DNA of 64,000 bases from Prorocentrum cordatum (taxonomy: Eukaryota > Sar > Dinophyceae > Prorocentrales > Prorocentraceae): NCBI GenBank assembly GCA_963575745.1, contig CAUYUJ010015733.1, positions 57,936-121,935 of the forward strand, read 5' to 3'. Under the pieces are notes generated by a model. That model was not told the origin of the DNA, made no database searches, and was given only the letters and a program-made list of their open reading frames with translations. Positions 41,228 through 50,439 of this stretch are shown here, in pieces. Position 1 is the stretch's first letter, and every line of letters begins with the position of its first letter. Position numbers and translations under genes: made by a program.

Positions 41228-41405
41228 CGGTGCGTGGGTCGCGGGCGGGTCGCGCGTGGGTCGCGGGTGGGTCGCGGGCGGGTCGCGGGCCGGGTCGCGG
41301 GTGGGTCGCCGGCGGGTCGCGGGCGGGTCGCGGGCGGTTTGCGGGCGGGTCGCGGGGCGGATCGCGGGGGCGATCGCGGGCGGGTCGCGGGTCGGGTCGC
41401 GGGGA
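41228..41405 (+). repeat. GCGGGTCGCG minisatellite
   Basis: About 17 units of 10-11 bp (GCGGGTCGCGG with variants GTGGGTCGC, CCGGGTCGC). The G-rich strand is on top and could form quadruplexes. Confidence 0.9.
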
Positions 41406-41554
41406 GGGACGACGCCGCACAGCAGCGATAACAAGAGCAAGAACAACAACAACACGAATCCGGATCGCGGAATCCTACTTCAGCCACGCACCCAGGGACA
41501 GTGAATGCCCGCTCGGTCCCCTCACTCTGATGTCCACGTCAATTCCCCCGTCAA

Positions 41555-44500
41555 CATAGGAATTGGGATCTACCGCCCCCCCGAAGCCAGGGTCATCGAC
41601 CCCGCCCCTTGGGGATGTATGATTCACGTGCGATTCTGCCACATCGCCCGTTCTACATGTGAACTCGCGCCATTCCAGCCAAGCCGGCGTCGACCCCTCC
41701 CGCCATCCTTTGTAAAAGCCAAAAGTGCCTACGCATCCCAGGCAACAAGTGGGGCGAAGCGCGTTCGGAACCGTGCAACAAACACACTCGGCTTCGCAAG
41801 GGTATCAAAACCGAGCGCCCCGAAAACGCATGACAAATGCTTCAAAGTTATCGACGCGGCTTTTTTCTAAAGAACCCAATAGAGGATGCACGCGGGCGCT
41901 CTCGCACATTCAAGATAACCACGTGTGTTTCATGCTTTTCACATTGTAATGGCGGGTCTCTCTCGCGCGCGCACGTCCGAATCATTCGAACGCCCTTGCG
42001 CTCATGCTGGGGCGGGGGCGGGGGGCGCGACGCCCGTCGAGTTAATGCCGTGCCCGTCGGCCGCGCGCGCGGCGAAATCTCTCCAATCCCTTCGTCGCCG
42101 ACGCGCGGGCGCCATCATTGTCATCGGCGTGATCAGCATCGGCGCCGCGTTTGCCTCTGCCGTCGTCATCGCCGTTGCCATCGTCGTCAAAAGTCTCGCT
42201 ACAATCATCGTGGCGTCTCCCGCTCTCGACGTTTCCGCGACGCCGCGCCCGCCCGAGTCGCTGACTCGCACTGGAGTGCCCGCGCGTCAGCGCGGCCAGC
42301 GAGACGCTCTGGGGAACCCCCAGCGGCCTGCGCCAACGCGGCCGCGTTTGCCGCGCCAGACTAGCCGGCCGCTCCGCGCGCGAGCTCGCGCGCTTGCGCG
42401 ACCGCAGCGACGCGCCAGCCGGCGTCGAGCAGTCATCTGCATTGCCGCCGCGCGGGCTTCGCCGCCCAAGTCGAGGGCGCGGGGGGGGGGGGCGGGGGGC
42501 GCAGCTGCACGAGCGGTGAAATTGGCAATCCCAAATTCGGCAGGGTGAACTTCATCGCGTCGGCTTCCTTCTTTCGGGAACATCGAGACCCCCCTCGGTC
42601 TTCGCGGCCCCCCCCCCCCCAGGGCGATGCCGTTGACGTCTGATCGTGCTCCATTGCTTGTTGTACATGCGACTTCCATGCCGCCCCAGCCAAATCAGCC
42701 CCCCCCCCCCCCCCCCGACCCCCGTCAAATGACGTTTCTCGCGCGCGCCCGTTTATCAAGCAGCGCTCATCCGCGGGATTCCCTCGCGCAGAAATTCAGC
42801 AAAGCGCTCGCTTTCGTCGTCGCGCGCGCAGGAATTAGTCCAACCAGAAAATCTTAAATTTTCGCGCGGGTTTCACGATGGTGATTCCCAAACACACATT
42901 GAGAACATTTGTTGGCTTGCAACGTGATCTCACAACGCAAATGCGCTCGCGTGCTCGCGAATTCTTTTCAAAGCCATAGGTGCTACAACATGATCATCGC
43001 ATGCGACCAGATGGCCCTCTCGCGCGCGCGTATCAAATCATTCGAACGTCCTTGTGCGCGCTCGCTGGGGCGTGGGGGGCGGGGGGCGGGGGCGGCGACC
43101 CCTGTCGTGCGATTCCGCGCGGGTGACTCGCGTGCGCCGGCTGCGCGCGCACGTCGGAATCCATCCAACACCTGCGTCGCCGACGCATGGGCGCCATCAT
43201 CGTCGTCAGCGCGATCCGCGCCGGGGCCGTCGTCGGCCTTGCCGCCGTCATTGTCGCCGTCGTCATCAGCATCGCTACCGTCGCGATCGCCTCTCCCCGT
43301 GTCGACGTCGTCATGATGCCGCGCCTGTCTGAGTTGGCAACTCGCGCTGATGCGCCCGCGGGTCAGCGCGGCCTGCGAGGACCTCTGGGCAGTCCCCAGT
43401 GGTCAGCGCCACTGCGGCCGCGCCTGTCGCGCCGGCCGCTCTGCGCGCGAGACTGCGCGCGCTAGCGCGGCCGCAGCGACGCGCCAGCCAGCGCCGAGCA
43501 GTCATCGCAATCGCCGCCGCGTGGTTCGCGCGAAGCAAGTTGCGGGCGGGCGGGCGGGGGATGTCGCGAGCAGTGGAGTTGGCATGTTCGAGGCTGGCAG
43601 TTTACCTGTTCTGGTTCCGACGGGGGGCGGCGCCCCGTCCCATCTTGCGCTGCGCCCCGCCCCATTTTCATTTTTGCATCTTGCGACGGCGGCCGACGCG
43701 CCGAAGAAGCGACGGCTCGCGCCGACGGCGGCGGCGCGCCGGGCGCGCGAACAGAACGGCACAAACTGCCCCGTGGAGCTCTTGAAAGACTTGACGACGC
43801 GAACTGGATCAGTTCGAAAGGCCGAGGCGCAGCCGACTTGACGCGGCTGGCAACGCTGCCTTTCGCGGGGGGCCCGCGGGCGGCATGGGCGACCGCGGGG
43901 GCGGCGCCAGAGGAACCGACGCCGGCGCAGGCAAGACGACCAGACCAGACGAGGACATGCGTGACCAAGGAGACCGATCGCCGAGGTGGAGATCCTCGCG
44001 AAGCGCCTGCGGATCCAGGTGCGGGGCCTACAGGGAGTGACGCAGAACCTTGACAATGCCCGCAATGGGTTGTCAACAAAATGTCTGCGCGCGCGCTCTC
44101 GCGAAAAGGTATGCGCGCGGGCTCTCGCGAAAAGGTCGCGCGAAAACCATGCGACATTCTTGTCGGGTGCGACCAAGCGGGCCTCTCGCGCGCGCGTGTC
44201 AAAATCATGCGAGCGCCTCTGCGCGTGCTGGGGGGGGGGAGGGGAGGTGCAGGCGCGATTCTTATCAGGAGCGACCATGCGGGCCGCTCGCTCCCGTCGG
44301 CTGCGCGCGCGTGCCGAAATCCGTCCAAAATCTTCATAACCTTCGTCGTCGACGCGTGGAAACTATCTTGATCGCCGGCGCGATTCGCATCGGCGCCGTC
44401 TTTGGCCTTGCCCTCGTCAGCGCCTCACCGTCACCAGCATCGGCAAGATCATCATCGTGTCCGCCGTCGGCGACGTCGCCATAATTCCGCGCCCGCCCGC

Positions 44501-44970
44501 GCCACCGACTCGCACTGCCGCGACGCGCGGTGGGAAAACCCCGGCGGCCAGCGCCACCGCGTTCGCATCGGTCGCGCCAGAGCGCACGTCGAATTTTTGT
44601 TGTCGAAGACTTTCCTCATCGACGTTAGGAAACCGTCATCGTCATCGGCGTGATCAGCGCCAGTGCAGTAATTGGCCTTGCCGTCGCCATCGTCAGCATC
44701 ACCATTTTCAGTGTTAGAAACATCATCGTATTTGCCGTTGTCGACGTCGCCATGATACCGCGCTCGCCCAATCACCGACTCGTATTGAAGTGCCCACTGG
44801 GGAATCCCCAGCGGTCAGCGCCACCGCGGCCGCGTCTGTCGCTCCAAACTCGCAAGCTAGCTGGCCGCTTTGCGCGCGAGCATGCGCGGGCTGGCGCGGC
44901 TGCGGAGGAGCACCAGCCAACGCCAAACGCTCGTAGCAATCGCCGCCGACGCCATCTTGCACGCTCTATC
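41555..44970 (+). repeat. 1.08-kb tandem repeat array, part 2
   Basis: It begins with only the C-rich end of a unit (GATCTACCGCCCCCCC..., 41,555-41,740), the part missing from the last unit of part 1. Three more units follow. Anchors of the GTCGACGTCGC type are at about 42,225, 43,301 and 44,468 (spacings about 1,077 and 1,167 bp). The last unit has an internal 270-bp duplication with a second anchor at 44,742. Poly-C runs lie at 42,607-42,621 and 42,699-42,717. Frames up to 291 codons are seen on both strands without a recognisable domain. Confidence 0.8.
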
Positions 44971-45740
44971 TCGCTGGTGCAAGCCCCGTGTCCGTCCAGG
45001 CCCAGCAGGACGGGGGCGGGGGAAGGGCAGCCCCCCCATCCCGAAGGTGAGAGGGGGGAGGCTGGCAGAGCAGAGGAGCCCCCCTAGACCACTCACGCCC
45101 TCGAGGGTTCCGCGCAGCCGGCCGCGCGGAGGCTCGCCCGGGGGCCTCTCGAGGGCTCGGGGGGGAGGGTGCCGCTGGGCCTCGCACGGCGGGGCGAGGG
45201 GCAGGACCGGCCACGCGCAGAGGAGGGGCAGGGGGGGAGGGGGGGAAGGCTTGTTGGCAGCGCCCCTGCTTCTCAAACGGCGCGGGCCTTGTCTGTAGAT
45301 GTAGGGCTGGCGCCTTCTGAGAAGCAGCCTCCTTCTAACAAGCCTCCCCCCCACCTCCCCGTACCCCCTCGTGCGCGCCGCCACGGAGGGGAAGGCGGAG
45401 GAGGAAAAAGTCATGATACCGCTACCCTTCGCTAGTTCTCGCCTTTTGAGGGCCTCCGGGAAGGCCAGCGTTGCCACGGCTGGATTCGCGCTGAACTCCT
45501 GGTAAGAACGCACCCCGGGAGAGTTCTGGGGAGTAGCGATATTAGCATCTTTTGGTGTCCCCAAGAGGGGAAATGCATGTGGGGGCGAAGGAGGAGGGGA
45601 AAGGGGGGCAAAAGGAGCAGGAGGGGAAGCACAGGGACAGCTCTGGCGACGACGATGACGATGGCGACAACGACAACGAAGACGATGATGGTAATGTTGA
45701 CGATGGTAGTGATGGGACGGGCCGAGAATCGAGATACATT
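44971..45740. other. GC-rich sequence without a firm gene
   Basis: Contains a 235-codon minus-strand frame (44,857-45,564) of low-complexity composition. On the plus strand, the segment ending near 45,500 reads as a short Ser/Ala/Arg-rich peptide before a canonical-looking CTG|GTAAGA donor at about 45,502. This could be an exon end, but support is thin. Confidence 0.3.
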
Positions 45741-45746
45741 GGTTCT

Positions 45747-45787
45747 AGAGCGTTCCGGAACACTCTCAGAGTGTTCCGGAACGCTCT
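45747..45787. repeat. Perfect 20-bp palindrome with a one-base centre
   Basis: AGAGCGTTCCGGAACACTCT (45,747-45,766), C, and its exact complement (45,768-45,787). Each arm itself holds TTCCGGAA, the core shared with the hairpins at 34.0, 35.5, 35.6 and 36.7 kb. Confidence 0.95.
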
Positions 45788-45969
45788 GAAACGGCCGCGG
45801 GGCCCATATCTTCCAAATCCGCCGTGTCTCAAAGATCATCGGTTTATATCGGTCAGATTGTGTCTCGATTCCGTTTTCGTATTAAGTGTTGCTGCTGCAG
45901 CTGATGCAAAATAATAGTACGAAAATGAAGATGAACGTGATGCTGATGCTGATGATGGTGAAGACGGTG

Positions 45970-45972
45970 AGC

Positions 45973-46024
<52 letters not shown>

Positions 46025-46125
46025 CAATGATGATGGTGATGATGATGCTGATGCTGATGACGATGTTGATGGTGATGCTGCTGATGATGATGATGATGAT
46101 GATGATGATCATGATGATCATGATG
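45970..46125 (+). repeat. (GAT)n microsatellite
   Basis: Near-pure GAT at 45,974-46,025 and 46,080-46,110 with degenerate sequence between. Similar in kind to 15.8-16.4 kb. Confidence 0.95.
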
Positions 46126-46466
46126 GTGACGGTGCTGAAGGTGGCATATAGACGATGACGAGTCTGACGACGATGTGATGGTGATATTGCTGATAATAGT
46201 GGTGGTGGTGGTGACTGTTAACAGGAAGGGGAGCACGAGGAGGAGTAGGGGACCATGCACGGAGGACAATGATGAGTATGGCATTGTTTGATTGCGGCGG
46301 ACGGGGAGGGCATGCGGAGCTTGAGAGGGCTGAGGTCCTCGGACAGCATCATGCTGATTCTGATTGCGGTGATCAGAGGGGAGGGATCGGGGGGAAGCTG
46401 GAGGTGAATGATGAACTTGAAGGAAGGGGACGATAGGGAGAATGAGCAGGGTGATGAGAATCATCT
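46126..46466. other. Upstream flank of the FkbM-like frame
   Basis: Non-repetitive, no gene recognised. A possible intron branch and acceptor region leads into ccccgcag at 46,483-46,490. Confidence 0.4.
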
Positions 46467-46853
46467 ATGCCTTTCATCGGTGCCCCGCAGGAGCTCGAGT
46501 ACAGCCTGGAGACCGGGGACAACATACAAACGTTCGGCACAGCCCAGCAGGACGTCAAGCTGATCACCCAGGTCCTGGAGAATGTCACCAACGGCTTCTA
46601 CCTTGACACCCACGCCGGACTGGGGGAGCAGGGGAGCAACACGCTGCTGCTGGAGCTGACCGGATGGCGTGGATTGTGCATCGAGCCCCGCGTGTACCAC
46701 TTCGTGAGCCTGTGGGGGAAGATGAGGAAGGCCTGGCTGTTCCTCGGGGCAATATCCCCGCACGAGAACGCCACCAAGGTGGGTTTCGACTACGACGGCA
46801 AGATCGACATGCTCAGCGGCCACAAGGCTCGCAAGGGGGAGCTCGGGAAGTAG
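46467..46853 (+). CDS. FkbM-type methyltransferase fragment, 128 aa
   Basis: The FkbM family are SAM-dependent methyltransferases, usually with a core of about 200-250 residues. This frame holds only its first part. Around residues 44-75, [20 protein letters not shown] followed by GWRGLCIEP has the spacing of the family's SAM-binding motif I (DVGAN.G..SNT) and the acidic end of the second strand (IEP). The [18 protein letters not shown] that follows fits the next strand. The canonical D-V-G-A is changed to D-T-H-A. The ATG at 46,467 may not be a real start: ccccgcag|GAG at 46,490/46,491 is in frame and would make this an internal exon. A GTGGGT donor-like site at about 46,780 offers a 3' exon end; reading on gives 24 more residues and a stop. 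A pure GT/GTGC tract follows. Substrate unknown. Confidence 0.5.
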   Translation: MPFIGAPQELEYSLETGDNIQTFGTAQQDVKLITQVLENVTNGFYLDTHAGLGEQGSNTLLLELTGWRGLCIEPRVYHFVSLWGKMRKAWLFLGAISPHENATKVGFDYDGKIDMLSGHKARKGELGK

Positions 46854-46913
46854 CTGGGCAGGCTACCCCACGGCATTCCATCTCAGAGTCTGTTGCCTCG
46901 GCAACTTCTCATC

Positions 46914-46915
46914 CC

Positions 46916-46947
<32 letters not shown>

Positions 46948-47160
46948 GCGTGCGCGTGTGCGCGTGCGTGCTTCCTTGCGTGCGTGCGTGCGTGCGTGTG
47001 CGTGTGCGTGTGCGTGTGCGTGTGCGTGCGTGTGCGTGTGCGTGTGCGTGTGCGTGCGCGTGCGTGCGTGCGTGCGTGCGTGGGTGCGTGGGTGCGTGTG
47101 CGTGTGCGTGCGTGTGTGTGTGTGTGTGCGTGTGTGTATGTGTGTGTGTGTGTGTGTGGT
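46914..47160 (+). repeat. (GTGC)n/(GT)n alternating purine-pyrimidine tract
   Basis: About 245 bp of GTGC, GTGTGC and GT repeats, a sequence type known to favour Z-DNA. It produces Cys/Val/Arg runs in every frame, which falsely extend the LINE ORF1 frame upstream. Confidence 0.95.
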
Positions 47161-47498
47161 CTCTATGTTTGTGCGTGCGTGCACGCGTGCGGCTGCGCGG
47201 TGCGGCTGCGCGTGCGCGTGTGCGTGCGGGTGCGCGCTCCTGCGCGTGCACGAGAGCCAACACGCTCACGCGCACGAGTGCGTGTGCCGCCCACGCCCGT
47301 TCGCGCTGCTTCCGCACGTGTGCGAGCACGCGACCGCCTCGCGTCCCTTGGGGGCCCCGCGGCGCCGGGCTCCGCGGCGTGCACCGCTCCGGCCCGGGCG
47401 CCCCCTCCGCCCCGCCCCCCTCCGCCACCCTGGGCCGCCGTGTGCCTCCCTCGGCCCGTGTCCCGCAGGGGTGCCAGCAGGGCGTGCCCAGCCCACCT
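47161..47498. other. No gene seen
   Basis: Degenerate continuation of the GTGCG repeat, then GC-rich sequence. The ORF1 frame is open through it by composition only. Confidence 0.5.
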
Positions 47499-47625
47499 CC
47501 TCCTCCTCCTCCTCCTCCTCCTCCTCCTCCTCCTCCTCCTCCTCCTCCTCCTCCTCCTCCTCCTCCCTCCTCCTCCTCCTCCTCCTCCTCCTCCTCCTCC
47601 TCCTCCTCCTCCTCCTCCTCGGAGG
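47499..47625 (+). repeat. (CTC)n microsatellite
   Basis: About 42 CTC units with one CCTCCC interruption, directly upstream of the LINE. Confidence 0.95.
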
Positions 47626-47843
47626 TGTTGTGGTCCGAGGCGCCCCATTTTGGGCTAGCGGCCCGACAGACCACGACCCCAGCCCCGAGGGGCGCGTCAG
47701 GGACGGGCGCGCGCGCGCGATCTGTCTCGCCCGCGTGGCACCGTCGGCTGCGGCGCGCAAGAGCCTCGGCGCGGAGACGCCTGCGCCGTGAGCGCGACCT
47801 GCATCTGCTGCAGGCACATCACGGCAGCTTTCCCCCGAGTTCG

Positions 47844-49181
47844 ATGGCGTGGCGCAGGAGTGCTCCCTGGCGTGAACGTACGAGCCGTTGGAGCTGGCAG
47901 CAGAACCAGGCCAGTGGACAACGGAATCAGAGGCGTTACTACAACGTATGCTCCCTATGCGGCCACTGGGAGTATGCTACGTGGGGCCACTCGAAGTGCA
48001 GCAAGTGCAATGGACCATACCAGGCTCAAAGTCAGGAGGCAGATACCGCGGCATGGGCTGCATCTCAGAGCACACTCCCCGCCGACGGCGGGCAGGTGCA
48101 TGGTCAGCCGATCGCCATGCCAGCTGAGTTGGTGGCGCAGCTCCAGATGTGGACGGAGCAGTGCCCAGCCTTGCTTGGAGTGGTACAGGCCGCGGTGCCC
48201 AAGCCCCAGCAGATCGTCGAGTACAGCGCGCTGGAGCTCGACCGTCTGGCGTCCCAGCAGCAGACGGAGCTCGCCCGTCAAGTTGAAGCTGCTGCAAAGG
48301 CAGAACGGTTGGCTCACCAAGATGTACAGTGGAAGCTCGACCGCGTCAACAAGACCCGTCTCCTTCTTTGCGAACAAGAGGAGGCCCATGCAGAGGCCTT
48401 GCGCCTGCTCCAGTCTGCCCAGCAAGAAAAGTTGGCCGCAGAGCAGGCCAAGGTCGCGTTCAACCCCGACCAGTTCAAGAAGGACAAGCAGGAGGAGATC
48501 GCAGCCCAGCGTCATGCCCAGGCCCAGGCGCAGGCGGCGGCAGCTGCCCAGGCCGCCCAGCGGGCGCAGGCTGCAGGCGCCCAGGGCGCCGCTCCAGCCA
48601 AGCCTGGCCCTGTCGCAGGCGGCCCAGTCGGAGGCGATGCTGGTGGCAGTTCTCCCGACGTGGCAATGGCTGATGCAGTGGATGACGGCCCTCGTGCTCA
48701 TGATGTTCCTGCAGGGGTGCCCGTCTTCCCCAAGAATATCCAGTGCTGCGTCCGTGATTCTCGTATTGACTTCAACTATCTGGAGTCTCATTTGCATCAG
48801 CTGAATGATGCCCAACTGGAGTCCCTCGCCAACTGTACCACCATCACGCTCGAGCAGTGGAAGCAGTTTCGTGTTCATGTCAACCGTCGCCAGGGCGGCG
48901 GCGGGAGCGAGGCAGACCTTGCCAGTGACGCAGGAAGCGACGCAGGAGACCTCGTCGAGAGGGAGGAGCTCGCCAACCTCAAGAAGCGCGCCGCGGAGCA
49001 GGGGCTCGACGCCACCCAGGCGCAGCGGCGCCAGGCTCTGGTCACCACCATCGTGGAGAACAGGGCTGCGAAGCGCACGCGCCGCTCTGAGGCCCAGACT
49101 TGTGAGATGTACCGTGCTTTCTGTGCTGCAGCTGCTAATAATCTTCCCCCTGGAGCAGCCGCTCCACCGCAGCAGCTTTAG
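47844..49181 (+). CDS. LINE ORF1 protein, 445 aa
   Basis: Probable nucleic-acid-binding ORF1 (Gag-like) protein, which in LINEs coats the element RNA. I chose ATG 47,844 because upstream of it the open frame is only CTC/GTGC repeat and GC-rich filler. A Cys4 finger lies at C36, C39, C52 and C55 (CSLCGHWEYATWGHSKCSKC), resembling RanBP2-like or zinc-ribbon fingers. Residues about 120-220 are rich in Glu, Gln, Ala and Leu with heptad character, so probably a coiled coil. An Ala/Gln/Pro low-complexity linker follows at about 220-265. The last 130 residues form a conserved-looking domain (KNIQCCVRDSRIDFNYLESH) and a basic segment (RAAKRTRRSEAQ). The frame is uninterrupted, in contrast to ORF2, and ends with TAG at 49,179-49,181. 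Confidence 0.75.
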   Translation: MAWRRSAPWRERTSRWSWQQNQASGQRNQRRYYNVCSLCGHWEYATWGHSKCSKCNGPYQAQSQEADTAAWAASQSTLPADGGQVHGQPIAMPAELVAQLQMWTEQCPALLGVVQAAVPKPQQIVEYSALELDRLASQQQTELARQVEAAAKAERLAHQDVQWKLDRVNKTRLLLCEQEEAHAEALRLLQSAQQEKLAAEQAKVAFNPDQFKKDKQEEIAAQRHAQAQAQAAAAAQAAQRAQAAGAQGAAPAKPGPVAGGPVGGDAGGSSPDVAMADAVDDGPRAHDVPAGVPVFPKNIQCCVRDSRIDFNYLESHLHQLNDAQLESLANCTTITLEQWKQFRVHVNRRQGGGGSEADLASDAGSDAGDLVEREELANLKKRAAEQGLDATQAQRRQALVTTIVENRAAKRTRRSEAQTCEMYRAFCAAAANNLPPGAAAPPQQL

Positions 49182-49185
49182 CACT

Positions 49186-49956
49186 GACCCAGCCCCAGGT
49201 GGGGGGTCGGATGCACGTGCACGCGTGCATTCCCAGTTTGTAAATATCACTAGATGGTCTAAGTTGGCCCAGGACTTCCTTTCCACTAAGGTTTCTGAGG
49301 TCGATGGTATATTTATGGCTGAGCATCATCTACGGGGTGATGCTGAGATATTCCGTGCTAAGAAGCCCTGCAGGCAACTTCGTTGGTCGCCTTATTTCCA
49401 GGATGCGTTGGCGTCTCCAGGTGGGGACACTCACGGTGGCGTCTGTGCAGTTGTCCAGCCAGGATTATGCATCCAGAAGTTTTTGATCCAGACCAGCAAG
49501 GTTGTCCAGGTCGGCTTCGGAGATTGTCGGTTTCTCCGGGAGATGCGGTTTCGGCCCTGTATTATCGCCGTGGGGGTGATTTACTTGGTTGATTCCACCG
49601 GTGTCTCTGGGGCTAATACTTATCGGCTCCGTGCCGTCGCAGAGTTCGTCAATGCCCTAGCGGTGCCCTGGGTCCTGATGGGGGACTTCAACGTGGCACC
49701 AGAGCTTTTAGAAGAGTCTGGCTTTCTTGGGCTGGTTCGCGCCCGTACGATCGCGCCAGATAACGTCACCTTCACATGTGATGTGGGCGGGGCCATGATT
49801 GACTACGTTGTGTGTAGCGAGAGTGTGTACTCATATGTCAAAGTATCGGCTGGCGCCCGGTCTCCGTTCAGGACCCATGCTTGTTTGGATGTGGCGTTGC
49901 GCTTCGATGCGCTCTCTACTCCCGCTTGTCAGAGGCGCCCCCCCCCCCCCCCCTGA
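49186..49956 (+). CDS. ORF2 piece 1: EEP-type (APE-like) endonuclease domain
   Basis: Part of an open frame that begins at 48,805; sequence before about 49,186 overlaps ORF1 and is not conserved-looking. Numbered from 48,805, the catalytic pattern of the exonuclease-endonuclease-phosphatase fold is visible. Glu173 lies in FMAEHHL, Asp294 and Asn296 in LMGDFNVAP, Asp333 in MIDYVVCSE, and a C-terminal His358 in RTHACLD. In LINEs this enzyme nicks target DNA to prime reverse transcription. The first motif (usually a leading Asn strand) is represented by SQFVNITRWSKLAQ. The frame ends at TGA (49,954-49,956) directly after 16 C residues, while the next frame continues with KFPEAFGPDNVWLSYVAEAS. 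Confidence 0.75.
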   Translation, partial: DPAPGGGSDARARVHSQFVNITRWSKLAQDFLSTKVSEVDGIFMAEHHLRGDAEIFRAKKPCRQLRWSPYFQDALASPGGDTHGGVCAVVQPGLCIQKFLIQTSKVVQVGFGDCRFLREMRFRPCIIAVGVIYLVDSTGVSGANTYRLRAVAEFVNALAVPWVLMGDFNVAPELLEESGFLGLVRARTIAPDNVTFTCDVGGAMIDYVVCSESVYSYVKVSAGARSPFRTHACLDVALRFDALSTPACQRRPPPPP

Positions 49957-50439
49957 AGTTCCCAGAGGCTTTTGGTCCTGATAATGTCTGGCTTTCTTAC
50001 GTTGCAGAGGCTTCCGCCACCCTGTTGCCTCAGGGTATGCATATCCCTGATGACAGCATCGCTGCTACGCCGCAGCATACGGTGGAGAATGCGCCCCCCA
50101 GCTTGGAAGGAAGTACCTCGTGTGGTCCCGAGCTGTTGAACTCAAGTTGGTTTCGCGTGCCTGTGCGCTGGTGGACGAACCGCGCCAGTATCTCGGTCGT
50201 GGGACCATGTTGCAAAGGCGAATTGTCTCTCTTGCTCGGAGAGGCCCTGTTGCACAAAGCTTCCGCTGCCCGACCCTCGCGTTTTGGCCCATGGTCTCCG
50301 CGAGGTTGCACGAGCATTGGAAGCTCCTGAAGGCCCCGTTCAGCAGCCACACAAAGAGGCATCGGGAGGTCCTCGTCAGCTTTGTTCCTATGGTGGGATC
50401 TCATATTGGGCCTCTGAAGGACCTGGATGAGGCCAAGGC

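Noticed and set aside
46893-47843. N-terminal extension of LINE ORF1 to give 762 residues
   Set aside because: The added 317 codons are GTGC and CTC repeats plus GC-rich filler. ATG 47,844 begins the ordinary-composition part.
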